This document shows, one piece after another, positions 1 to 5,512 of a stretch of DNA of 5,512 nt. Made by a program: the position numbers and the translations under genes. Source of the DNA: Cenarchaeum sp. SB0662_bin_33. GTDB lineage: Archaea; Thermoproteota; Nitrososphaeria; Nitrososphaerales; Nitrosopumilaceae. The notes below the pieces were generated by a model, which did not search any database, was not told the origin of the DNA, and saw only the letters and a list, made by a program, of their open reading frames with translations. The first letter of the stretch is position 1, and each line of letters begins with the position of its first letter. The stretch covers positions 1 to 5,512 of the forward strand of contig VXON01000054.1 of the NCBI GenBank assembly GCA_009840065.1, written 5' to 3'.

Positions 1-217
1 CAAAATCGCCCTATGTGTGAAAATTAAACTACAGAAACTTATGCACGCCGCTATACAAGGCCGCCCGGAGTACAAACATCTACAACTCACTGACGTACCG
101 TGTCTTCATACATATGAGGCTTGCAGAACCCCAGCTGAGACCGCTAACATATAGATGCAAGGCCTAGACAAGCAGACCATTACTCAACTTTGTAGGGGGA
201 ATCATGCACCTCCAAGA

Positions 218-225
218 CTTTTTAG
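218..225 (+). promoter_or_regulatory. Probable TATA box of the polymerase IV gene
   Basis: CTTTTTAG is centred about 26 bases before the TTG start at 248. This is the normal archaeal spacing from TATA box to transcription start, so the transcript would begin at or near the start codon (leaderless). No ribosome binding site is visible before the TTG. A nearly identical element, TCTTTTAG, stands at the same distance before the reading frame at 4267. Assigned from motif and spacing only. Confidence 0.5.
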
Positions 226-247
226 GTATATCTGCTAATCCATGTAG

Positions 248-1342
248 TTGGATGAGGATAGATGCATAATACATGTTGATTTTGACTACTTTTATGCGCA
301 GTGCGAGGAGATGCGCAGTCCCCACTATAGAAATAAACCCCTCTGCGTATGCGTATACTCCGAAAGGGGTGGCGATAGCGGGGCGGTGGCGACTGCCAAC
401 TATGTGGCAAGAGAGTATGGTGTCCGTTCCGGCCTCTCAATATATAGGGCCCAGAAACTACTCAATGACATAGACAGCCACTTTATACCGGTGGACTTTG
501 ATTATGTATCAGACATATCCGAGCGCGCCATGGGCATAATGGAGGAATACGCGGACATCTTCGAGTACGTGGGCCGGGATGAGGCCTATCTGGATGTGAC
601 CTCACGCACCAACAGCTCCCTGAGGGTGGCCTCCCATATAGGGCAGCAGCTAAAGATGAGTATTCGCAAGGAGCTGGGCATGACTTGTACGGCCGGCATA
701 TCATACAACAAACTCCTATCAAAGATGGCCTCAAATTATAGAAAACCCGACGGGCTGACCATAATATATCCTGACAAGACACAGGACTTTTTAAGTAAAA
801 TATCCCTCAAGGATATACACGGTCTGGGTAAAAAGACACTCTTGAAACTCAAATCCTTAGACATACATACCATAAGCGATGCTCAAAAAATGGATATCTT
901 TGATATGCAGAGAATATTTGGCAGAAAGATGGGAACCACACTGTACAACTCCGTCCGGGGCCTTGATGATAATGCAGTTCAAAAGAGGCCCCCCAACGTA
1001 CAGTACAGCAAGATAGTCACACTATCACGCGATACAAACAACTTTGATGAGTTATATCCGGTACTGCATACACTATGTGAAACACTGCATGGCATACTGT
1101 CTGAGAGAGAACTGCAGTATCGCACCGTGGGGGTGCAGTTTATACACTCAGACATGTCGAGCAGCTCCCGCTCAAAGACCATGAGACAGCATACGGCCAG
1201 CTTAATGGTACTGCGCGAGACGGCCACCGCACTCCTGAGGGAGGCGCTAAACAGAAAGGGCATTATGATTCGGCGCCTAGGCGCGAGGGTGAGCGAGTTG
1301 GGCGAGGCTAGGGGCCAGCAGGATATCAGAAACTACTTTTAA
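248..1342 (+). CDS. dinB: DNA polymerase IV, archaeal Y-family (DinB/Dpo4-like) translesion polymerase
   Basis: This is a Y-family DNA polymerase, which copies past damaged template bases. At 364 residues it is close to Sulfolobus Dpo4 in length. The palm motif VDFDYFYA lies at residues 10-17, with catalytic Asp11 and a Tyr16 steric gate. The second metal-binding motif DEAYLDV (Asp111, Glu112) is intact, as is the fingers segment GGDSGAVATANY (41-52). A helix-hairpin-helix stretch around HGLGKKT (191-197) is followed by the little-finger domain. The last eight residues, QQDIRNYF, fit a PIP box (Q-x-x-I-x-x-Y-F), so the enzyme probably binds the PCNA clamp. The start is TTG at 248: an in-frame stop (245-247) lies directly before it, and the next Met (residue 22) would remove the catalytic motif. 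The gene converges on the archaeosortase gene, with a 17-bp overlap of their 3' ends. Family and catalytic residues are seen directly; PCNA binding is inferred from the motif. Confidence 0.96.
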   Translation: MDEDRCIIHVDFDYFYAQCEEMRSPHYRNKPLCVCVYSERGGDSGAVATANYVAREYGVRSGLSIYRAQKLLNDIDSHFIPVDFDYVSDISERAMGIMEEYADIFEYVGRDEAYLDVTSRTNSSLRVASHIGQQLKMSIRKELGMTCTAGISYNKLLSKMASNYRKPDGLTIIYPDKTQDFLSKISLKDIHGLGKKTLLKLKSLDIHTISDAQKMDIFDMQRIFGRKMGTTLYNSVRGLDDNAVQKRPPNVQYSKIVTLSRDTNNFDELYPVLHTLCETLHGILSERELQYRTVGVQFIHSDMSSSSRSKTMRQHTASLMVLRETATALLREALNRKGIMIRRLGARVSELGEARGQQDIRNYF

Positions 1343-2246
1343 TCCTGCGCATGCGGCGCGTCTCTATAATCATTACGACAAACAGAAACGCAAACAACCA
1401 GGGCAGAAACATTATCTCGCCGGCCACGGAATGAAACTCCTCCCACCGCTGCGGGTCGGCGGTCACCTTTAGGGCATACCAGGATAGTGAGAATATGCGA
1501 ATCATGTTTACAATTATGGTACCTAGTATACCCAACCCAAAGTATATGGCCTTGCGGCGGGGTGGTATGTTCATCTTTAGCAGAAACGCCCCCATCACCA
1601 GCGAGTATATTATGACACTGTGCACGCCCGCCGAGGGCCAGAATACCTGTAGTACCATGGGGCCATGATCCCCTCGCAGAAACATGATGTTGTCCCTGGC
1701 CGTCGCAGTACCCAGCTCCAGCAGCTGTATCAGCCCCACATTTGCCTGTACCAGATACGGCACTATATACTGCAGGGGCCCCAGCGTATCGTACGGAAAG
1801 AAGGCATCCAGTGACAGTATGATGGCGCTTCCGCCCAGAAACATGGGTGCCGCAGGCGCTATGCGAATCCACCTCCTGCCAAAGTACAGCACAAAGATGG
1901 CAGTCAGAAAGAGTGACATCACCACAAAGTCCCACATCCATATCCATGAGTATACCAGCTGCACGCCGTACTCGGATGCCGAGGATGCCAATATATCCTG
2001 TAGACCGGACTCCATTAGTATGAGGTATGTGATGACTCCGGCCGCCATTGGTATGGATATTATGAGGCGTCTCATGGAGGGCGCCAACTTCAGTCCGACC
2101 AGCTCGGCAACCAAGAACACTAGAGCAAACAGAAAGCCACCCCGCCCCTGATTCCAGCTTAGGTTAAAGCTGTCCGGATATATGGCCAAGGCAAAGAGTA
2201 TGGGCGCTGCGGCCACCCCCATGCCCAGCATCATGGTGTATTGCAC
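1326..2246 (-). CDS. Archaeosortase/exosortase-family membrane transpeptidase, Ser-type (thaumarchaeosortase-like)
   Basis: This polytopic membrane protein of 306 residues has roughly eight hydrophobic segments. Exosortases and archaeosortases cut C-terminal sorting signals of exported proteins and are thought to join them to a lipid anchor at the outer face of the membrane. The three family motifs appear in order: PSAGVHS (204-210), NMIRI (247-251) and FHSVAGEIMF (271-280), giving putative active-site residues Ser205, Arg250 and His272. Most of the family has Cys where this protein has Ser205. From memory, a Ser-type subfamily is typical of Thaumarchaeota and is linked to PEFG-CTERM substrates; no such substrate tail is present in this window. 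The start is GTG at 2246, with ATG at 2234 (residue 5) as alternative. The gene lies 60 bp after nreA but has its own TATA-like element, so it may be transcribed separately. Confidence 0.85.
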   Translation of the reverse strand: MQYTMMLGMGVAAAPILFALAIYPDSFNLSWNQGRGGFLFALVFLVAELVGLKLAPSMRRLIISIPMAAGVITYLILMESGLQDILASSASEYGVQLVYSWIWMWDFVVMSLFLTAIFVLYFGRRWIRIAPAAPMFLGGSAIILSLDAFFPYDTLGPLQYIVPYLVQANVGLIQLLELGTATARDNIMFLRGDHGPMVLQVFWPSAGVHSVIIYSLVMGAFLLKMNIPPRRKAIYFGLGILGTIIVNMIRIFSLSWYALKVTADPQRWEEFHSVAGEIMFLPWLFAFLFVVMIIETRRMRRIKSSF

Positions 2247-2268
2247 ACATGGATGATTTGATTATATC

Positions 2269-2277
2269 AATAAAAAT
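2269..2277 (-). promoter_or_regulatory. Probable TATA box of the archaeosortase gene
   Basis: On the minus strand ATTTTTATT is centred about 27 bases before the GTG start at 2246, which suggests a leaderless transcript. An overlapping second candidate, GATATAAT (2268-2261), would place initiation near 2238, closer to the alternative ATG at 2234. The T-run could also help end the nreA transcript, whose stop codon lies about 30 bases upstream. Confidence 0.45.
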
Positions 2278-2306
2278 TACATCGTATGCAGTCTGCGCAT
2301 TATATA

Positions 2307-3464
2307 TTACCAGTACTCGGAGAGTGTCCTCTGTCTGACTACCCTTGATATGCCCTCCTGCATCAGCCATCCCTCCTTTGGTATCTGCATGGTACTGCAT
2401 GATGTGGCCCAGCACTCATCCATAGAATGGCATATTGTTGCATGTCTCTGTAGGGATGCCCGCACACCCTCGCGAACCTGCCACACTCCGACGGGTATCG
2501 AGTAATTCGGGGATATCTCCCGTATAACTATGGCTCCCCCCTGAAAGTGGTTTTTGTGCATGTATTCTGCCACTGCGAGCCTTGCCGCATAGTATGCGCC
2601 CGCAGTGTTTGGTGGACCTCTAAAACCACTACCCATCTCGCAGTCTGAGCCATATAGTATTCGACCATTCGCATACCATGCCTCTGAAAAACCAAATGCC
2701 CACCGGCGCGGCCACAATATTACACAATATGAGTTTCCCATGTGGGCAAAGGTGTGGACGCGGTACGAGTCCACAAGGGGGTACTCTTGTATGTTCTGTA
2801 TCATATACTTGGATATTATGTCGTCGGTGGCCGTTATGCTCCACTTTGTGGGGACGAGTCTGCGCTCTATACCAAACACTCCAACGCTAAAGCATTTCTG
2901 TATGCGGGATATGCTGGCCCCTTCTTTGTATAATTGTACGACTGCCTCAGAGGTCCCTAGGTCCGTATCATAATATAATCTTTGTATGGTTCTATCGGGT
3001 GTGATGTTTGATATGTGGGACTCTTGAATGCTTCCTGTGGGTCCATAGGGTGCGTCATGGCCGTCTGCCAGGCCGGCTCCGCGTATGGACCCTGAAAATG
3101 TCATGTCCGTATCGGTGGGGTTTTTTCCCATGGCCAAATCCTGCAAGTCCTGAACATATCGAGAGGTGGTTACTCTTGCGGGTATGCTCTTTATTCCCCG
3201 GATTAAATTCATCCTGTATCGTATTATGTCGGATATGGGTCTGCCCGTCCAGCTCTCGGGTGAATCTAGTATCGTGGTATCGCCAAACTCTGGTGGGACC
3301 AGTGGTCCGGCTAGCACGTTGGGGTATCCATGGGACCCCACAAAGACCGACGGCGGGCTTGAGCCTTGTATATTATTTGAGGAGAATATATTGGAACTGT
3401 TGTGTATCATGTCGTTCCACCTCTTTAGGGCTGCCAGTCTGGCATCTTTGGATGTGGCTATCAT
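2307..3464 (-). CDS. nreA: NreA-type archaeal DNA repair protein (DUF650/DUF651, COG1602) with C-terminal PIP box
   Basis: The protein matches the archaea-specific Nre family, linked to DNA-damage repair in Haloferax and to PCNA binding. The hallmark N-terminal segment is at residues 38-58, running from PPSVFVG through HGYPNV to GPLVPP. It is followed by a GDT segment (61-63) and SPESW (68-72). The C-terminal half includes WPRRWAFGFSEAW (251-263) and an IPVGVWQVREGVR segment (323-335). The last eight residues, QRTLSEYW (378-385), form a PIP box (Q-x-x-L-x-x-Y-W). I place the start at ATG 3464, which overlaps the stop of the upstream membrane gene as ATGA and gives 385 residues. A GTG at 3527 would add 21 residues but lies deep in the upstream gene. 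No N-terminal Cys cluster is present with either start; I recall one in many Nre proteins. The biochemical activity of the family is not established. Confidence 0.88.
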   Translation of the reverse strand: MIATSKDARLAALKRWNDMIHNSSNIFSSNNIQGSSPPSVFVGSHGYPNVLAGPLVPPEFGDTTILDSPESWTGRPISDIIRYRMNLIRGIKSIPARVTTSRYVQDLQDLAMGKNPTDTDMTFSGSIRGAGLADGHDAPYGPTGSIQESHISNITPDRTIQRLYYDTDLGTSEAVVQLYKEGASISRIQKCFSVGVFGIERRLVPTKWSITATDDIISKYMIQNIQEYPLVDSYRVHTFAHMGNSYCVILWPRRWAFGFSEAWYANGRILYGSDCEMGSGFRGPPNTAGAYYAARLAVAEYMHKNHFQGGAIVIREISPNYSIPVGVWQVREGVRASLQRHATICHSMDECWATSCSTMQIPKEGWLMQEGISRVVRQRTLSEYW

Positions 3465-3940
3465 CTTATGGAGCACTCTGTCTTTAGCGAGCGGTGTGTG
3501 GTGTATATGGTAAATACGAGTATACACAATGCCGCAATACGGATGGGAATCTCATAGTTTGTGAGAAACGATGATGCCGCGCTACCAACACTGCCAAATG
3601 TGGATATTATCGCAAACCCCACCGGCCCACAGCTGCAGGCGCCCGCTGCCGTTCCAACTATTGTACCCACAAGACCCCCACCCATGCGCGTCTTGGAGGT
3701 GCTCAGCATGGCAATTCTATAGATATTCATTGGTATTACAAACCCCGAGAGTGCCGCTATCAGTATTATGAGTATGAACCCTGCTTCTGTGCCGGGGGGT
3801 ACATGTCCTATTACGTATGGCTCAAGAAATAGAAACTCTGATAATAATAACAATCCAAACAGCATCACGCCGGTGATGGCAACTGCCATTGCCAGATATT
3901 TGGGAGTAAATACCATTCGTATTATATCAATCATGTACAC
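3461..3940 (-). CDS. Small four-helix membrane protein with a CSCGP motif, function unknown
   Basis: I do not recognise this family. The 159-residue protein has four likely membrane segments, at about 14-38, 53-78, 88-120 and 131-148. The third is rich in Gly, Ala and Ser and contains Cys102-Ser-Cys104-Gly-Pro. The two Cys of this motif could bind a metal or undergo redox chemistry within the membrane; this is a guess from the motif alone. The ORF opens with GTG at 3940 right after an in-frame stop. The ATG at 3934 (residue 3) is an equally good start for a leaderless transcript from the TATA-like element near 3963. The stop codon overlaps the start of nreA as ATGA, so the two genes are probably co-transcribed and translationally coupled. 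That link does not by itself show a role in repair. Confidence 0.78.
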   Translation of the reverse strand: MYMIDIIRMVFTPKYLAMAVAITGVMLFGLLLLSEFLFLEPYVIGHVPPGTEAGFILIILIAALSGFVIPMNIYRIAMLSTSKTRMGGGLVGTIVGTAAGACSCGPVGFAIISTFGSVGSAASSFLTNYEIPIRIAALCILVFTIYTTHRSLKTECSIR

Positions 3941-3958
3941 TCATACCATACATGACGG

Positions 3959-3967
3959 AAAAATAAG
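3959..3967 (-). promoter_or_regulatory. Probable TATA box for the membrane-protein/nreA operon
   Basis: CTTATTTTT on the minus strand is centred 23 bases before GTG 3940 and 29 before ATG 3934. Normal archaeal spacing therefore puts the transcript start at or between these two codons. No Shine-Dalgarno sequence lies in front of either. No comparable element was noticed between the two genes, consistent with one transcript covering both. Confidence 0.5.
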
Positions 3968-4237
3968 GGTATTCATTCTATGTGAATGTACGTATTTAGT
4001 ATCATTTGTAGTCAGTACTATCTCTTCTGACGTTACATATTTTGGGAATGTGTGATATGACTGTATCTGCTGTTGCCTCTATATGCACATCTCAAAAGGA
4101 CAGTTTAAAGTCTGATGGGTTGAGTGAACTGTCCCAAATATAGTGCCTGTCCCAAAGTAGCGCCTAGAATGGAAACGTGGGCTATCTACCTACTTTTCTA
4201 GTCCAGGCATGAAAACAACCCCTATTCTGCTGACAAG
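3968..4237. other. Intergenic stretch without a convincing gene
   Basis: Between the promoter of the membrane-protein/nreA unit and the next promoter I see no convincing protein, tRNA or rRNA gene. Besides the repeat cluster at 4098-4156 there is a weak inverted repeat, GTCAG (4011-4015) with CTGAC (4027-4031). A short plus-strand frame runs from ATG 4048 to TAG 4143; its 31 codons give a peptide with no recognisable similarity. The stretch may hold regulatory sites or decayed coding sequence. Confidence 0.4.
4098..4156. repeat. Inverted repeat plus partial direct repeat of a CTGTCCCAAA motif
   Basis: GGACAGTT (4098-4105) and AACTGTCC (4127-4134) are perfect inverted copies separated by 21 bases. 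The right arm is also part of a near-tandem direct repeat: AGTG, one or two bases, then CTGTCCCAAA, at 4123-4138 and again at 4142-4156. The motif therefore occurs twice in one direction and once, less completely, in the other, all within 60 bp. It could be an operator, a recombination or attachment site, or the ends of a lost insertion element. No transposase remnant is recognisable beside it. Confidence 0.5.
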
Positions 4238-4245
4238 TCTTTTAG
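4238..4245 (+). promoter_or_regulatory. Probable TATA box of the truncated reading frame at 4267
   Basis: TCTTTTAG is centred about 25 bases before the GTG at 4267. It matches the element before polymerase IV (CTTTTTAG) in both sequence and spacing. That a fragment of only 40 codons keeps a well-placed promoter supports the view that a real, once longer gene started here. Confidence 0.4.
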
Positions 4246-4266
4246 CATCAATACCTGCGATAAATA

Positions 4267-4389
4267 GTGGATATATCCATATCTGGTGATACACTACGTA
4301 TAGATGGATTTAGCACCAAGGATATAGGTATTAAATCATACTTTAATGATATACCAGACCAAGATAGAACACGCCGTCCACCCCAATGA
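4267..4389 (+). pseudogene. Probable truncated gene: 40-codon N-terminal fragment
   Basis: The frame begins with GTG and reads VDISISGDTLRIDGFSTK at its start, then continues through IKSYFND to a TGA at 4387-4389. An in-frame TAA lies two codons before the GTG. The residues alternate like a beta hairpin followed by a helix, and I have an uncertain impression that a longer thaumarchaeal hypothetical protein begins this way. The last residues (TRRPPQ) look unlike the rest, and the DNA becomes GC-rich at the same point. A well-placed TATA-like element precedes it. I read it as the 5' stub of a gene cut by a rearrangement near 4370-4380. It could instead be a genuine small protein or a chance frame. 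Confidence 0.4.
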
Positions 4390-4447
4390 AGTGTTTGCCC
4401 GGCGCTCGGGTCGCCGTAGGTCATCAGAGAGGTCGATTATGTACCGG

Positions 4448-4960
4448 TTAAGGCTCTGCTGGGGGGATTGATCCCCTTGAGTGGATTATCACGTCAGGAT
4501 AGATGCACGGCATCGATCCATGTGTGGTCCCGTCGTAGTGTAGAAGGCGCATATAGTCCGTGCCGTTCTTTCTCTCCACTCCCAGATACCCGTAAAACAC
4601 CAAGTACGATCCACCCTCTGATTCGTCACACCTGAAAGCAAACGACTCGTTTACGGAGTACGTCTCAACATACTCAAAAACCACGCGCTCCCGCGTAACG
4701 GGGTGGGTGCCTCCCTTGAAGGTGACCGTTATGGCATCATTTATGGGATCATGCGTGATGTCCTCGATCGTGTATGGATGAACCGTCTGGGCCACCGGCA
4801 CAAGATCGACATGCGCGTACCCCTCCTAAGGTACGGCGTTCTTGATGGGCACCTCAAAGTACACGTAGTCGTACACCTCTGTCGCCACGACTGCCGTGAC
4901 GGCTATCGAGATCCCGCCTATGATAAGCAAAATTTTACGGTTAAACAAAGATATGGTCAA
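4448..4960 (-). pseudogene. Membrane-anchored surface protein interrupted by an in-frame TAG
   Basis: I do not recognise the family. One frame runs from TTG at 4960 to TAA at 4450-4448, broken only by TAG at 4828-4826 (codon 45). Before the TAG come basic residues (NRK) and one membrane helix (about 10-27, ILLIIGGISIAV), then YDYVYFEVP. After it come 125 codons of a soluble, beta-rich domain with two Cys and potential N-glycosylation sites (NES, NGT). An anchor followed by an outer domain in the same frame is what one intact single-pass protein would look like, so I favour a nonsense change (for instance from CAG or TAC) or a sequencing error. The alternative is two genes, the second starting at GTG 4801; AGGAGG (4827-4822) lies before it, but about 20 bases away. 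The TTG start overlaps the stop of the upstream gene as TTGA, suggesting coupled translation. Confidence 0.55.
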
Positions 4961-5508
4961 GGTACCCAGTAATAGCTGCCTGATGATTCCACCAGAATTC
5001 CGAGAAACCAGTCTGCAGTTGCAGTGATCGTCCTTGAGGCAGTCGCGCATGAGTTGACGTTCAGCCCGTCCTCCCCATACTGCGTCTTGAGTTCGTTACC
5101 CAAGTACGGCGTGGTCACGACCTCGTTGATTACGTTTTCGGGGCCGGAATACGTGTCGCATGCGGATCCATAAAAGTACATCGCGGCACCCATGTATGCG
5201 TGCTCGGGCGGGGTATCGTAGTTTATCACGTCTATCTCACCCGAGCGGTTTTGGTCGTCTTCATCCCAATCTTCGGTGCAGTTGTTGTAGTAGCAGCTGG
5301 TGGTGTTCAGGTATGCGTACAGGTCGTAGTCTACATACACCTTGGACCAAGCGTATGCCTTGGGCAGAATGTAGTCAAACGGATTGAATGCGGAGTCGGC
5401 CTCCCGCTCTCGCTCTACCCGCTCAACTTCGGCTATCTCCTCCGGCGTCGCAGGCTCTCTGGAGTGGACCCCGTTCTTTAGAACCGATTTTCGCAACATT
5501 TTATTCAC
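4957..5508 (-). CDS. Tyr-rich hypothetical protein, probably extracytoplasmic; start uncertain at the window edge
   Basis: No family is recognised. The visible 183 residues start with a highly charged, probably helical segment (about 19-38, Glu/Arg/Ala-rich). A domain rich in Tyr, Asn, Thr and Asp follows, with four Cys (72, 77, 117, 154) and three N-glycosylation sequons (N68, N76, N87). The composition resembles archaeal surface or virion proteins, but no signal peptide or membrane helix is visible. GTG 5508 and ATG 5499 are possible starts. The frame stays open to the window edge, so an N-terminal part, perhaps with a signal, may be missing. The downstream anchored protein starts within its stop codon (TTGA), so the two probably form one unit and may work together at the cell surface. 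In this gene Tyr is mostly TAC, whereas nreA uses TAT and TAC about equally. Confidence 0.6.
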   Translation of the reverse strand: MNKMLRKSVLKNGVHSREPATPEEIAEVERVEREREADSAFNPFDYILPKAYAWSKVYVDYDLYAYLNTTSCYYNNCTEDWDEDDQNRSGEIDVINYDTPPEHAYMGAAMYFYGSACDTYSGPENVINEVVTTPYLGNELKTQYGEDGLNVNSCATASRTITATADWFLGILVESSGSYYWVP

Positions 5509-5512
5509 ACTT

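Noticed and set aside
2..154. Plus-strand frame open from the window edge for 50 codons, ending at TAG 152-154
   Set aside because: It could be the tail of an upstream gene, but the peptide shows no recognisable feature and the length is compatible with chance.
1684..2151. Long plus-strand frame (155 codons) opposite the archaeosortase
   Set aside because: It is an antisense shadow of a well-supported membrane protein gene and has no domain features of its own.
3008..3487. Long plus-strand frame (159 codons) opposite nreA
   Set aside because: It is an antisense shadow of the conserved NreA coding sequence.
4048..4143. Small plus-strand ORF of 31 codons (begins MCDMTVSAVAS)
   Set aside because: There is no well-placed promoter and no similarity I can recognise; it also contains the repeat cluster, so it is probably a chance frame.
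4201..4235. Possible C/D-box small RNA (ATGAAAA with CTGA)
   Set aside because: The C-box match is poor, and there is no D'/C' pair or flanking stem.
4463..4476. GGGGATTGATCCCC hairpin as a terminator
   Set aside because: The loop is too short, there is no following T-run on the minus strand, and it lies inside the coding frame.
4738..4812. ATG at 4812 on the minus strand with AGGAGG at ideal spacing, reading 24 codons
   Set aside because: The peptide is Arg/Trp-rich and in a different frame from the surface protein, whose frame has the better coding character here.
1..5512. tRNA, rRNA or CRISPR array
   Set aside because: No T-loop-like GGTTCRANNCC signature, conserved rRNA segment or regularly spaced repeat was found on either strand.

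Overview
The window most likely comes from a member of the Thaumarchaeota (Nitrososphaeria), probably a marine Group I-like lineage. The evidence is an archaeal Y-family polymerase with a C-terminal PCNA-binding motif, an archaeosortase whose usual Cys is replaced by Ser (a type I associate with Thaumarchaeota), an archaea-specific NreA-type repair protein, frequent ATA isoleucine codons, and TATA-like elements placed about 25-27 bases before non-ATG start codons, as expected for leaderless archaeal transcripts. These are judgements from reading the sequence; no search was run.

Left and centre (1-3970) look like ordinary chromosome. Bases 1-247 hold no convincing gene, only the promoter of the first one. 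A DNA polymerase IV gene (248-1342, +) meets an archaeosortase gene (2246-1326, -) tail to tail, and their ends overlap by 17 bp. Upstream of the archaeosortase on the minus strand is a two-gene unit: a small four-helix membrane protein (3940-3461) and NreA (3464-2307), joined by an ATGA overlap. Both DNA-repair proteins end in a PCNA-interacting box.

The stretch 3941-4447 has no intact gene. It holds the promoter of the membrane-protein/nreA unit, a cluster of inverted and direct repeats (4098-4156), and a promoter followed by a 40-codon reading frame (4267-4389, +). That frame looks like the N-terminal stub of a longer gene, cut off at a composition change near 4370-4390.

The right end (about 4390-5512) reads differently: more GC-rich by eye, with more TAC than TAT for Tyr in the gene I checked. 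It encodes two unfamiliar minus-strand proteins that look surface-exposed. The first is Tyr-rich (5508-4957, possibly open at the window edge). The second starts within the stop codon of the first (TTGA overlap). It has one N-terminal membrane anchor and an outer domain, and is interrupted by an in-frame TAG at 4828-4826. A second possible lesion is a C6 run near its end. I read the right end as an accessory segment, perhaps decaying, inserted beside the core repair genes. That is inference, and sequencing or assembly error is the main rival explanation.
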